Positions 27,014-36,120 of a stretch of DNA of 64,000 nt are shown here, piece by piece. Each line of letters starts with the position of its first letter. The first letter of the stretch is position 1. The translations under genes were made by a program, and so were the position numbers. Below the pieces are notes generated by a model. That model was not told the origin of the DNA, did no database searches, and saw only the letters and a program-made list of their open reading frames with translations. Origin of the DNA: Sphingobacterium yanglingense (lineage in GTDB: Bacteria; Bacteroidota; Bacteroidia; Sphingobacteriales; Sphingobacteriaceae); contig NZ_SNYV01000011.1 in assembly GCF_004363245.1 (NCBI RefSeq), positions 62,001-126,000 of the forward strand. Reading direction: 5' to 3'.

Positions 27014-28630
27014 ATGATTAAGAAATTTAATAAAATAATAGCTGCTTCGCTTGCTTTTGCTCTTTTGAGTTCCTGTAGTAATTTCTTGGATAGAAATTCG
27101 CTGGAGGGGCTATCAGAGGATAGTTTTTGGAAATCGGAGCAGGATGCTGTGATGGGGGTAAATACGCTGTATCACGCCAATAGAGAATTTACGAATAGTA
27201 TTGTGATGTATGGTATGATGGACGATTATACCGATATTTCATACCAGTCTTTTGCAACGGGATTGACGACAGGTGTGTTTCCTGCAAATGCGGCATTCTA
27301 TCTGGATTCCTGGGGGATATTTTTTAAAGGTGTGTACCGTGCGAATACGGCACTGAAGAATATTCCGAATATTGCGATGAATGATGCTGTAAAGAGGAGA
27401 AGTACTGGGGAGGCAAAGTTTTTTAGGGGATACTTTTACTTTAAGTTATGGGACTTTTTTGGAGGCGTACCGTTGTATGATACTCCTATAAATGTGGATG
27501 AGTCTTTCGCGGTCCGCAATACGGAGAAGGAAGTGTACGAGTTTATCGTACGGGATATGACGGATGCGTATGAGATGCTTCCGGATACGTATGATGCATC
27601 GAACAAGGGACGTGCTACGAAGTGGGCTGCTCTTGCTATGCGCGGTAAGGCACATTTATGGGCTAAGGAGTATGATAAAGCAGCTGCAGATTTTAAAGAG
27701 CTGATGGATAAAAGCGATAGAAAATTGTTTGCTGACTTTCATAACCTGTTTAGAGTAGCGGGTAATAATAATAGTGAGGTAATCTTTGACGTGCAGTATA
27801 TTGCTGAAAAAGGCCACGGTATCGCTACGGATCGTAATTATGGGAATGCCCGGGGGGCTACAACGGGCTCGCAGCGGACGAGACCTACGCCGAAATTGGT
27901 GAACGCATATGAGATGGAGGATGGGACGCCTTTCGATTTTGCAAATTATAAAAATGCAAACGGGGAGGTTTTTAATCCCAATAGTGTCGAGGACTGGAAA
28001 GATGAGGCGTCAGTACGTAAATTGTTCGAGAAACGTGACCCACGTATGCATCAGTCTATTGTTGTGCCTTGGTCTACTTTTGTAGGACGTGGCGGTGTGA
28101 GTTATCTGTATAAGTTTCCGGTGGCAAGTACTGATCCGAATGCTTATGTTCCGGTGTGGACCAATGGTAGCTATGCTTGGCGTAAATTTGTGGAAACAGG
28201 CTCTGTTTACACGTTACAGGATAATATGCCTCAAAATTTCCCTCTAGTTCGGTTGGCTGATGTGATACTGATGTATGCAGAAGCTAAGAATGAGGCTTTA
28301 GCAACACCGGATCAGTCTGTTTATGACGCTGTGAATGCTGTTCGTGGACGTGCGAAGATGCCAAACTTGCCAACAGGTTTGAACCAGGAGCAAATGCGTG
28401 AGCGGATACGTCATGAACGTATGGTGGAATTGGCAGGAGAGGGGCAGCGGTACTCTGATATACGAAGATGGAAGATCGCAAAGGCAGTGGTGGATAAAGT
28501 ATGGATGACCGACTTTAATGGTACACAAATAAGACAGCGAGGATTTCCTGATCACTATTATTTGTGGCCTATTCCTCAAGCGGAAAGGGACGTTAACCCG
28601 AAATTGACACAAAATCCAGGTTGGGAGTAG
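27014..28630 (+). CDS. SusD/RagB-family nutrient-binding lipoprotein (central cluster)
   Basis: A 538-residue surface lipoprotein. The ATG at 27014 gives MIKKFNK, a hydrophobic core and lipobox ALLSSC with Cys21; a reading from 26972 would start inside SusC and spoil the signal. SusD marks include 'SNFLDRNSLEGLSEDSFWKSEQDA' after the Cys, 'RGYFYFKLWDFFGGVPLYDTPI', 'TEKEVYEFIVRDMTDAYEMLP', 'LADVILMYAEAKNEAL' and 'RHERMVELAGEGQRYSDIRRWK', ending 'NPKLTQNPGWE'. This C-terminal pattern is typical of SusD proteins from polysaccharide loci. It starts 11 bases after the SusC stop and presumably selects the glycan ligand. Confidence 0.95.
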   Translation: MIKKFNKIIAASLAFALLSSCSNFLDRNSLEGLSEDSFWKSEQDAVMGVNTLYHANREFTNSIVMYGMMDDYTDISYQSFATGLTTGVFPANAAFYLDSWGIFFKGVYRANTALKNIPNIAMNDAVKRRSTGEAKFFRGYFYFKLWDFFGGVPLYDTPINVDESFAVRNTEKEVYEFIVRDMTDAYEMLPDTYDASNKGRATKWAALAMRGKAHLWAKEYDKAAADFKELMDKSDRKLFADFHNLFRVAGNNNSEVIFDVQYIAEKGHGIATDRNYGNARGATTGSQRTRPTPKLVNAYEMEDGTPFDFANYKNANGEVFNPNSVEDWKDEASVRKLFEKRDPRMHQSIVVPWSTFVGRGGVSYLYKFPVASTDPNAYVPVWTNGSYAWRKFVETGSVYTLQDNMPQNFPLVRLADVILMYAEAKNEALATPDQSVYDAVNAVRGRAKMPNLPTGLNQEQMRERIRHERMVELAGEGQRYSDIRRWKIAKAVVDKVWMTDFNGTQIRQRGFPDHYYLWPIPQAERDVNPKLTQNPGWE

Positions 28631-28686
28631 TATTACTCCCTCCTTATTGAGGTAATGATTGTATAATTCTGATAGTAAATAGTTTG

Positions 28687-31413
28687 ATGTTGAAAAGGTG
28701 TTTTTTGTCGTTTGCGATAGTGTTTCTGATGTCGGTTTCTTATGGGCAGCAGGAGGGAGTATCTGTAGAGCTGAGCCGGGGAAAGGTAAATAAGAAGACG
28801 GTGAAGTTGGAACGGGTGACGGGGCAAAAGGAGCGTGGGGTACTGTTGAAGGGCATTGCCCAAGAAGGATATCCAGATCGCTTGCATGATGTGGAATTGC
28901 GGCTTGATGTGCCCGAGACCGGTTGGTATGTTCTAGAAGCGGAGGCTTGGCCTAAGGATATGGAGTTGCTAAAAAGAACGGATAAGACCGGGATGCTGAC
29001 AAAGGTGGCTTATTTTCAGTTGGGGGAGCAACGGGTTACAAAACGCATTGTCTACAACAATATGATGGGAGGGAAGCAGGAGCTCGGTAAATTTGAAATA
29101 CGGGGCGCTGGTGATAATCTGAAGATATGGTTGCCGGATAATTTAGTTGTACAACGTGTGCGTATCAAACCTTATGTAGCGCCAGTAGCTCCGGCTGAGG
29201 CAGAGAATTATCAAGCAAAGGTGATTCCTTCGGTACAAAGGCCGAGACTATGGGTAAATAGTGAAAGTCTGCCTGTCGTCAAGGGACGTCTGTTGGCTGA
29301 AGAAAATGCACCAGCTTGGAATAAAGTGAAAGAGGTAGCTGTGAAGCCTTATGCTTTCACAACGGATGACCGTCAGGAAATGTTCTATAATGAAGAGTTG
29401 GAGCAGGTAATCGAGAAAAAGGCATTTTACTACCTAATGACTGGTAATGAGAAGGTGGGGAGTGAGGCTGTAGATTTGGCATCAAGGTATTTGTCTGTGT
29501 TGGAGTTGGGTAATGTGACGTATGGCGATATAACGCGGGAGTTGGGTAGAGCTATTTATACCGGTGCATTGGTGTACGATTGGTGTTACTCCTTGATTAG
29601 TGTGGATGTGCGGGCCAAGATGCGTAAGGACTTTAATCGGCTTGTGATGGATATGGAAGTAGGCTGGCCTCCTTTCTATGGCTTGGAGAGTATCATCAAT
29701 GGACATGGCAACGAGGCGCAGATCTGTAGGGATATGCTCTCTTGGAGTATTGCAGTGTATGATGAGGATCCAGAGCCTTATAAATATGTATCTTATAGTG
29801 TGTTGGAGCAGCTTGTTCCAATGCGCAAATTCGAGTACCAATCGCCCCGTCATAATCAGGGTATCGACTATGGCGGTTACCGTTTTGGTTGGGAGATGCA
29901 TGGTGCTTGGCTGTTCTACCGGATGTTAGGATATCCTGTATTCGATGACAATATCAAGAATATGCCTTACTACTGGCTGTACATGCGTACTCCGGATGGA
30001 AAGATGCTGCGTGACGGTGATATGTTCAATGTGAAATATAATTCCAGTGATGATTTTTATTGGAAGAATCCACAGACTATGTTGCTTTGCTATGCGTACT
30101 CTGGAAGTGCGGTGGTAAAGGCTGAGTTCTTGAAACAGGGCGGGCTACCGGATAATCCTGTCCTTTTCTTATTGCTGAATGATCCGAACATAAAACCTGA
30201 TTTTGACCGGTCGCAACTCCCCTTGACTAAGGATTTTGGGCCGATATTGGGATCGATGGTGGCGCGTACGGGATGGAGTGAAGAGAAGACGAGCAGTGAT
30301 GTGGTGGCTGAGATAAAAGGAGGCGGTTATCATTTTGGAAACCATCAGCATGCAGATGCTGGAGCTTTGCAGATCTATCACCATGGTATGCAAGTTGGAG
30401 ATTTGGGCTTGTATCTTTCCTATGGCTCACCTTATGATTTTAACTTTAATAAACGTTCTGCATCACATAGTATGCTTTTAGTGCGGGATCCCAGTGAACC
30501 TCTATTGTTCCGTACCAAGACTAATGATGGCGGTACGCGATTTAGTCAGCGTTTTCCGAAGACAAAAGAAGAGGTTCTTAGCGATTCTTGGTACCATACG
30601 GGTGAGATTCGGGCTTCAGCAACAGGTAGAGATGCTATCAAACCGAGTTATAGCTATTTTAATGTGGACCTGACAGCAGCATATTCTGCGAAGGTGAAGT
30701 CTTATGCGCGTAGTTTTTTGTTCTTGAATATGGAACGGACAGACGTACCGGCTGTAATTGTCCTGTTGGACGAATTGGAAACGAATAATGCTGATTTTGA
30801 GCCCTATTGGCAGATTAATACGTTGAATAAGCCTATTGTCAATGAGGATGGTTTTGTTTTGAATAGTCAGTTTAAGGGTAAGAAAGGTGTTGCCTTTGTT
30901 GATATGATTAAGCCAAAAGCAGCTGAAAGGGAGGTGGTTTTGCATTCGGGCGATTCTTCTGCTTTCGTATTTGGGGATCTGTATCAGGTAAAGTCACCTT
31001 GGCCAGAAGCTAGAGGAACACGCGTCTTGGTCAAGCCAAAGGAAAGGGCGGTTCATACGAGTTATGCCACAGTCTTTCAGATGACAGAAGATGGTGCTCA
31101 AAAATTGCCAGTAAAATATAAAGAGTACTCGAATTATTATGCTATACAATTGGCTGATCGTATTCTAATTGTTGCTAAATCAGATCGTTTTCTAGAGGAA
31201 GAGGTTGAAATCAATGTACCCGGGGACAAAGAATATGAGGTCATTGTCACAGGAATAAAAGATGGATTCTGGAATATAAATAATACAACAAAAAGTAGTA
31301 GATTTAATGTTAATATCCTAAAAGGGAATCATACGACCAGTTGGAAAGCTAAAGGAGAAGTATTTGTATTGAAACCTCTGCGTGTTTATGGTGATTCTGA
31401 AGGTCGGTTTTAA
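28687..31413 (+). CDS. Exported heparinase II/III-family protein (putative polysaccharide lyase)
   Basis: A 908-residue protein with a signal peptide (hydrophobic 7-17, cleavage near SYG-QQ). The ATG at 28687 is preferred over a TTG one codon earlier. After an N-terminal beta-rich region (about 20-160) comes an alpha-toroid (about 175-480) with 'INGHGNEAQICRD' (His340 in this numbering) and 'HNQGIDYGGYRFGWEMHGAWLFYRM'. The heparinase II/III beta-sandwich follows, with 'GYHFGNHQHADAGALQIYHHG' around His553 and His555, the usual catalytic/metal region. Heparinase II/III-type lyases cleave uronate-containing chains by beta-elimination. The exact PL family is not assignable by eye. It follows SusD by 56 bases. 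Confidence 0.85.
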   Translation: MLKRCFLSFAIVFLMSVSYGQQEGVSVELSRGKVNKKTVKLERVTGQKERGVLLKGIAQEGYPDRLHDVELRLDVPETGWYVLEAEAWPKDMELLKRTDKTGMLTKVAYFQLGEQRVTKRIVYNNMMGGKQELGKFEIRGAGDNLKIWLPDNLVVQRVRIKPYVAPVAPAEAENYQAKVIPSVQRPRLWVNSESLPVVKGRLLAEENAPAWNKVKEVAVKPYAFTTDDRQEMFYNEELEQVIEKKAFYYLMTGNEKVGSEAVDLASRYLSVLELGNVTYGDITRELGRAIYTGALVYDWCYSLISVDVRAKMRKDFNRLVMDMEVGWPPFYGLESIINGHGNEAQICRDMLSWSIAVYDEDPEPYKYVSYSVLEQLVPMRKFEYQSPRHNQGIDYGGYRFGWEMHGAWLFYRMLGYPVFDDNIKNMPYYWLYMRTPDGKMLRDGDMFNVKYNSSDDFYWKNPQTMLLCYAYSGSAVVKAEFLKQGGLPDNPVLFLLLNDPNIKPDFDRSQLPLTKDFGPILGSMVARTGWSEEKTSSDVVAEIKGGGYHFGNHQHADAGALQIYHHGMQVGDLGLYLSYGSPYDFNFNKRSASHSMLLVRDPSEPLLFRTKTNDGGTRFSQRFPKTKEEVLSDSWYHTGEIRASATGRDAIKPSYSYFNVDLTAAYSAKVKSYARSFLFLNMERTDVPAVIVLLDELETNNADFEPYWQINTLNKPIVNEDGFVLNSQFKGKKGVAFVDMIKPKAAEREVVLHSGDSSAFVFGDLYQVKSPWPEARGTRVLVKPKERAVHTSYATVFQMTEDGAQKLPVKYKEYSNYYAIQLADRILIVAKSDRFLEEEVEINVPGDKEYEVIVTGIKDGFWNINNTTKSSRFNVNILKGNHTTSWKAKGEVFVLKPLRVYGDSEGRF

Positions 31414-31445
31414 ATAATGATTTTGTATTCCTAGATTTGGGGTAA

Positions 31446-31457
31446 ATTGTATACAAT
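31446..31457. promoter_or_regulatory. Candidate GntR operator 3: perfect 12-bp palindrome before the regulator gene
   Basis: ATTGTATACAAT is a perfect 12-bp palindrome, 134 bases before the gntR ATG and 33 bases after the heparinase gene. GntR/FadR-type regulators commonly bind GT...AC palindromes and control their own gene, so autoregulation is likely. Confidence 0.6.
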
Positions 31458-31590
31458 ATCTGAGTGATCGTGTCGCGTAAACACGAAATTAAAAAAGGAT
31501 GGATATTTCATTCCGATTGTCTTCGACGCAAGGAGTTCGTCGGAGACAGTCGGAACAAGATAATGATAGTTAAAAGTCAAAGTATTATAT

Positions 31591-32229
31591 ATGAAAGAAG
31601 ATTCGCTGGCGAATAAAGTCTATATAGAGGTTCGGAAGAAAATCTTGTCAAGCCAATTGGTTGGCGGCGCACGGTTGGTTGAAAGTGCTTGGGCGGAGAA
31701 GCTTGCGGTTAGTCGGGTCGCTGTGCGTGAGGCTTTTATGCGTCTTGCGGGAGAGAGTCTTGTGGAGTTTGGTGAGAAAGGGGGCTGTTTTGTGAAGAAG
31801 ATGACCGTCGAAGATGTGAAAGATATCCGTGAGTTGAGGGAATTGTTGGAAATTGGAGCGCTTAAGATTCTGTTTGCCAAGAGAGATGAAGAAGTAATCC
31901 GTGATCTAGAGCTTATCTGTAGTGATTTTTCGGATATGGTGAGCAAAGGTTACTATGGGGGGGCATGCGAAGCTGATGTTCGCTTTCATGAACGGATTAT
32001 TGAGGGTACCTGTAATTCGAGACTTATTGCAATTTATAAAAACAGCAATATTCCGTTGTTTCATATGAAGTTGGGGGCTATTCTAGGACAGATGGAGGAT
32101 TATCTGGATACGGAGCGGGAGCATCGGGCAATCGTCGAAGCTTTGAAGACGGGTGACTGGGATAGTGCTTATGCAACGTTGGTGAGTCATCTTGATCGGG
32201 GCGAACAAGAAGCATTGGAGCTGGTTTAG
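31591..32229 (+). CDS. GntR-family (FadR subfamily, FCD domain) transcriptional regulator
   Basis: A 212-residue protein. Residues about 5-72 form the winged helix-turn-helix ('LANKVYIEVRKKILS', 'WAEKLAVSRVAVREAFMRLAGESLVEF'). Residues about 76-205 form the all-helical FCD effector domain. Metal-site residues typical of FCD are present: Asp129 and His133 ('ADVRFHERII'), His178 ('EREHRAIVEAL') and His200 ('VSHLDR'). FCD regulators sense organic acids or sugar acids, which suits a uronate or sugar-acid pathway. A 12-bp palindrome lies upstream, and like palindromes stand before susC and the lactonase/aminotransferase genes. It is likely the local repressor, with a pathway intermediate as inducer. 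Confidence 0.92.
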   Translation: MKEDSLANKVYIEVRKKILSSQLVGGARLVESAWAEKLAVSRVAVREAFMRLAGESLVEFGEKGGCFVKKMTVEDVKDIRELRELLEIGALKILFAKRDEEVIRDLELICSDFSDMVSKGYYGGACEADVRFHERIIEGTCNSRLIAIYKNSNIPLFHMKLGAILGQMEDYLDTEREHRAIVEALKTGDWDSAYATLVSHLDRGEQEALELV

Positions 32230-32245
32230 TGTCAGGTTTTGTAAT

Positions 32246-32281
32246 AAAAAAGGCTTATTGTAATTACAATAAGCCTTTTTT
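32246..32281. terminator. Bidirectional terminator between gntR and the SMP-30 gene
   Basis: A perfect 36-base palindrome: AAAAAAGGCTTATTGTAA followed by its reverse complement. It ends in T runs in both directions, serving gntR (plus) and the lactonase gene (minus). The last six codons and stop of the lactonase gene lie inside it. Confidence 0.9.
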
Positions 32282-33064
32282 ATTGGTCTTGAATTGAAGG
32301 AGTTGTCCGTTATTAGCTTCTGTAATTATTAATCCCTGTATCCCTGAAGGATCTAGGGCGCAGTTGGTCGGATTGGGGTAACCGAGTGTTATCTCGTCTA
32401 TTGTCAGCCCTTCGGTATTGAGAACGGTTATTTTTTGACTACCATACAGTGCTACATACAGGTTGTTTTCTGTGTCAAAAGCTATTCCGTCTGGGCCTAC
32501 ATCTCCCCCTACGTAGGCGAATTGCTTAACTTTTTCCAGTTTTTTGTCGTCGACATTCCAGTGAGCGGACCAGATCCATTTACTGCCTGTTTCGGCAATA
32601 TATAAGGTGTGTCCGTCTGATGAAAAAGCAAGTCCATTTGGATAGTACATACCGCTGTGAATGATATGTAACTTTCTATCTGTGGATAAGCTGCAGAGGT
32701 ATCCGCTGCCGTCGTCAAGGCGGTCGCCGGGACAGGTGAAAAGGAGATTTCCGTGTTGGTCGAAGCAAAGGTCGTTGGGCATTTTTAGAGGTTTTCCATT
32801 GATGGAATCTACGACGGTGCTATATTGCTGTTGTATAGGTACATACTGACGGATTGCATTTTGTTGAGAATCACAGAACCAGATGATGCCATCTTGGTCT
32901 ATTGCTATTCCGTTGGGGTGGCCGCCAACATAAATGCGTTGATATTGTCCGTTTTTGTAGTAAATAAGGTTTCCGGCTTCTTTTTCTACTAACCAGATGT
33001 CTCGATTGTTGTCAAAAGCAGGGCCTTCGGGGAAGTTTAAATCGTTGATCAGTTCTGTTGTCAT
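32264..33064 (-). CDS. SMP-30/gluconolactonase-family lactonase
   Basis: A 266-residue six-bladed beta-propeller. The ATG at 33064 is chosen because it starts directly at the conserved first strand (LNFPEGPAFD). A longer frame reaches an ATG at 33163 that would lie within the 33153-33164 operator and add a Lys/Cys-rich leader. Metal-ligand positions of the family are present: Glu13 (FPEGP), Asn97 (MPNDLCFD), Asn143 (YPNGLAFS) and Asp192 (GPDGIAFD). It probably hydrolyses a sugar-acid lactone in the cytoplasm, since no signal peptide is seen. It is divergent from the aminotransferase operon and convergent with gntR, within the same regulon. Confidence 0.85.
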   Translation of the reverse strand: MTTELINDLNFPEGPAFDNNRDIWLVEKEAGNLIYYKNGQYQRIYVGGHPNGIAIDQDGIIWFCDSQQNAIRQYVPIQQQYSTVVDSINGKPLKMPNDLCFDQHGNLLFTCPGDRLDDGSGYLCSLSTDRKLHIIHSGMYYPNGLAFSSDGHTLYIAETGSKWIWSAHWNVDDKKLEKVKQFAYVGGDVGPDGIAFDTENNLYVALYGSQKITVLNTEGLTIDEITLGYPNPTNCALDPSGIQGLIITEANNGQLLQFKTNKKGLL

Positions 33065-33152
33065 GTGTTGTAAATATACTTTTTCTTCCTGTGAAGTGTG
33101 TGTGCGTATTCTTTTTTTTCCTTCGCAGCATATTTTTTTAAAAAACATTTTA

Positions 33153-33164
33153 AATGTATACATT
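33153..33164. promoter_or_regulatory. Candidate GntR operator 4: perfect 12-bp palindrome in the divergent promoter
   Basis: AATGTATACATT is a perfect 12-bp palindrome between the SMP-30 gene and the aminotransferase operon. A second, partial copy, AGTATACAT, follows at 33178-33186, 14 bases on. The position fits repression of both divergent units. Confidence 0.6.
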
Positions 33165-33267
33165 ATTATTGTATTTTAGTATACATTAAATAACTGGTTA
33201 TAGATGTGTTTTTCTGCTAAACAGAGGCACCCAATTATAAAAATAACAGCAAAACTATATTAAAGGC

Positions 33268-34590
33268 ATGCAAGGAAATGAAAGATCTGCCGCTATCCTG
33301 CGGGAGAATGCAAAATGGATACCAGGAGGAGTGGTATCGTTGAATCGGAAGTCAGATCCAAATATCTGTTTCGTCAAAGGTAGTGGTAGTCAGGTAGAGG
33401 ATGCCGACGGCAATAGGTATATCGATTATCAAGCGGGGTTTGCAGCTTCCTTTTTAGGACATAATGATCCCGATGTGAATGCAGCGGTATTACGGACGAT
33501 TGAGCAGCAACAGGTGTTGATGGGAGCGGGGCCTACTTTGTTGGAGGGGGAGTTTGCTCAGTTGTTTTGTGCGTCAGTACCTAACGCAGAGAGTATACAG
33601 GTCACGACAACAGGTTCGGAGGCTACTTATCACGCATTGCGTATTGCGCGTGCGGTGACAGGAAGGGATCATATCATCGTTATGCAAGGCGGTTATAACG
33701 GATGGCATAATGATGTGGCCTGTAACGTGATTAGTCAGAGGGCGGATGTGGGCGGATTCAGCAGTCCGGGCGAGTATCCTTTTGACGGTTTAAGCGCGGG
33801 GGTGCCAAAGAGCCATAGTGATCTCGTACACGTTGTAAATTATAATGATTTGGAGAGTGTACGTTATATCGCGGAGAAGTATCCAGTGGCCTGTATTTTA
33901 TTAGAGCCTATATTGCAGAATGTGGGGATTGTGAAGCCGAAGTTGGGATACCTAGAGGGGCTACGTGAACTTGCCGATGAGCAAGGGTTTTTATTGATAT
34001 TTGATGAGGTAAAGACGGGTTTCAGGCATGCGTTGGGCGGGTATCAGTCTATCTGTGGAGTGGTTCCAGATCTTTCGACCTTTGGTAAAGCGGTAGCTAA
34101 TGGGTATCCATTGGGCGTTATAGCAGGTAAAAAGAAGTATATGGATTACTTTGTAGATCCTGATAAATCTAAGAGAGTGATGATAGCTGGTACGTTCAAT
34201 GCTTTCCCATTGACGACAGCGGCAGCTATAGCGACCTTGAAGAAACTTTCTAGCGCAGAATATCAGGTGTATACGCATGTAGAGCGCTTAGGAGCGCTTT
34301 TGGAGCAGGGGTATAATGAAATATTTCCTAAATTAGGAGTGCCGTTTTATGTCGCTCGTCAGGGATCCGCATTCTGTACGTATTTTATGGATCATGCTCC
34401 TGTTCATTATCATGATATTTTAGATAACCATGATTTTGATCTGGATATAAAGTACCGTAAGAATCTAATCAAGGAAGGAATTTTTAATTTTCCTGCGGCA
34501 ATTAAACAGGGAAGCATCTCTTTTGCGCATACGGAAGATGATATTGTGAAAACGTTGGAAGCAACGGAACGGGTGATCAAAAGTCTGTAA
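33268..34590 (+). CDS. Class III PLP aminotransferase, glutamate-1-semialdehyde aminomutase (HemL)-like
   Basis: A 440-residue cytosolic PLP enzyme of fold type I. Key features are the phosphate-binding 'TTGSEATYHALRIARA' (about 114-129), 'QGGYNGWHND' (140-149), Asp246 in 'LLIFDEVKTGFR' (binds the pyridine N), and Lys274 in 'STFGKAVANGYPLG' (Schiff base). The length and motifs match HemL-like proteins. However, its position in a carbohydrate cluster under a GntR regulon makes a heme role unlikely; it more likely transfers or shifts an amino group on a sugar-acid or keto-acid intermediate. It leads the catabolic operon with its start 104 bases from the 12-bp palindrome. Confidence 0.85.
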   Translation: MQGNERSAAILRENAKWIPGGVVSLNRKSDPNICFVKGSGSQVEDADGNRYIDYQAGFAASFLGHNDPDVNAAVLRTIEQQQVLMGAGPTLLEGEFAQLFCASVPNAESIQVTTTGSEATYHALRIARAVTGRDHIIVMQGGYNGWHNDVACNVISQRADVGGFSSPGEYPFDGLSAGVPKSHSDLVHVVNYNDLESVRYIAEKYPVACILLEPILQNVGIVKPKLGYLEGLRELADEQGFLLIFDEVKTGFRHALGGYQSICGVVPDLSTFGKAVANGYPLGVIAGKKKYMDYFVDPDKSKRVMIAGTFNAFPLTTAAAIATLKKLSSAEYQVYTHVERLGALLEQGYNEIFPKLGVPFYVARQGSAFCTYFMDHAPVHYHDILDNHDFDLDIKYRKNLIKEGIFNFPAAIKQGSISFAHTEDDIVKTLEATERVIKSL

Positions 34591-34928
34591 GCCCAATAGA
34601 ATTATATAAGGAAGTAGCATTGGGCGTCAACGTAGAAGATTGGCCCAGTGCTATATCCAATAAGGTATCGAAAGCCTTAATAGAATACATCGACCTTCCT
34701 TTGGTGGGTCGGTACCAAAATAAACCGAATGTGTTGTGCGAATGGATATTTGTTACACTGATACATTCTTAATGATTTTTGCCCTTTAAAATATTGTGTT
34801 CTTCTGAAACAGTCATGTCAAGGAGAATAGAGGTAGATAAAATAGGTTATCCTGATGAATAGGCTTTAGGAAGTTTGTTGTGGACGACTGGGCAAGTTAA
34901 TGATAGTTAGAAAATAAGTAAACCGTAT
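34591..34928. other. 338-bp gap inside the catabolic operon
   Basis: No recognised gene. A frame open from before 34600 to a TAA at about 34770 encodes some 60 residues (for example ELYKEVALGVNVEDWPSAIS) but lacks an ATG and matches nothing I know; it may be chance or a gene relic. No strong hairpin was seen. The sequence before the next ATG (AATGATAGTTAGAAAA) resembles that before gntR (AATGATAGTTAAAA), so a secondary promoter is possible. Confidence 0.4.
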
Positions 34929-36107
34929 ATGAAAATAACCGCTATTGAAACCTATGTGTGCCATGCGCGCATGAGGAATTGGATCTTTGTCAAAGTTGTT
35001 ACGGACCAACCTGGATTGTGGGGATGGGGTGAAGCTACGCTAGAGTGGCATACACAGAGTGTGGTAGGTGCGATCAAGGATATATCACAATTGTTGGTCG
35101 GTGAAGATCCCCGTCGTATCGAACACCTATGGCAGATGATGTACAGGCAGCACTTCTGGCATGGCAATGGGATTGTCCGAGGAACGGCAATAAGCGGTAT
35201 AGATATCGCGCTATGGGATATCTTAGGAAAGATACATAATGTGCCTTGTCATGAGCTTTGGGGAGGGCGCGTGCGGGATTATATACGTCTTTATTGTCAT
35301 CTGGGCGGTGGACGTATGGAAGATTTTTATGAAACTGCTCCAGATGATGCAAAACGCTTTGGAGATTTAGCATTGAAAGCCGTAGACGAGGGATTTACTG
35401 CGTTTAAATCTATGGCTGTGCCAGAGACTATGCCGTTGGAAGGACTGCGTCCGGTGAAATATGCAGAAGCTTGCGTGCGTGCTATGCGTGATGCTGTGGG
35501 AGACGATATTGATATTATGGTGGACTGCCATGCGCGCCCTAGCCCGCGTATGGGGATGTTGTTTGCCAAAGCTTTAGAACCTTATGGATTGTATTTCTTT
35601 GAGGAACCTTGTTGGCCGGAGAGTATGGAAGATATCGCGTTGATACAACGGGCGGTACAGACCCCTATAGCCTCGGGAGAACGCTTGGTCGGTTTGCATG
35701 CTTTCCGGGATATGCTGGAAAAAAGGGCGGTGAGTGTTATCCAGCCGGATATTACCCACTGTGGTGGCCTGTCAGAAGCCCGGAAGATTGCCGCTTTAGC
35801 TGATGCTTATCGTGTGTCGATGGCGCCGCATAATCCGCAAGGACCTGTAAGTACAGCTGCCTCTATTGAGCTGGGATTTGCTACACCTTCTTATATAATC
35901 TGTGAGAGTGTTCATAAGGATGTAGAATGGAGACAGGATGTGGTGTCGGAAGGATTCACCGTGCAGGAGAAAGGCCGGATTGTTTTACCAAACAGCCGAC
36001 CGGGCTTAGGTATTGAAATCAATGAAGAAGAGGTTAAAAAACATCCTTTTCAGCAGGAGATACTGCAACGTACATTCTATAAAGATGGTAGTATAGGGGA
36101 CTGGTAA
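34929..36107 (+). CDS. Enolase-superfamily dehydratase, D-galactonate dehydratase-like
   Basis: A 392-residue protein of the mandelate racemase/muconate lactonizing enzyme group. Metal ligands are Asp199 (VDCHAR), Glu225 (FFEEPCWPE) and Glu251 (ASGERL). His201 and His301 (APHNPQGP) are the expected acid/base residues, with Asp274 (QPDITHCGG) partnering His301. As I recall E. coli DgoD (Asp183, His185, Glu209, Glu235, Asp258, His285), all six match with a constant offset of 16. It should dehydrate a sugar acid to a 2-keto-3-deoxy acid. The exact epimer is not determinable. It is followed after 13 bases by the SDR gene in one operon. Confidence 0.88.
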   Translation: MKITAIETYVCHARMRNWIFVKVVTDQPGLWGWGEATLEWHTQSVVGAIKDISQLLVGEDPRRIEHLWQMMYRQHFWHGNGIVRGTAISGIDIALWDILGKIHNVPCHELWGGRVRDYIRLYCHLGGGRMEDFYETAPDDAKRFGDLALKAVDEGFTAFKSMAVPETMPLEGLRPVKYAEACVRAMRDAVGDDIDIMVDCHARPSPRMGMLFAKALEPYGLYFFEEPCWPESMEDIALIQRAVQTPIASGERLVGLHAFRDMLEKRAVSVIQPDITHCGGLSEARKIAALADAYRVSMAPHNPQGPVSTAASIELGFATPSYIICESVHKDVEWRQDVVSEGFTVQEKGRIVLPNSRPGLGIEINEEEVKKHPFQQEILQRTFYKDGSIGDW

Positions 36108-36120
36108 ACAGAAAAAAACG

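Noticed and set aside
32264..33163. Longer version of the SMP-30 lactonase starting at 33163
   Set aside because: The extra 33 residues are Lys/Cys-rich, have no family counterpart, and the start would lie within the 12-bp operator palindrome. The ATG at 33064 begins just before the first propeller strand.
33268..34590. Housekeeping heme-synthesis HemL
   Set aside because: Motifs are HemL-like, but the gene leads a carbohydrate operon under candidate GntR operators, so a catabolic aminotransferase or aminomutase is the better reading. Sequence alone does not exclude HemL activity.
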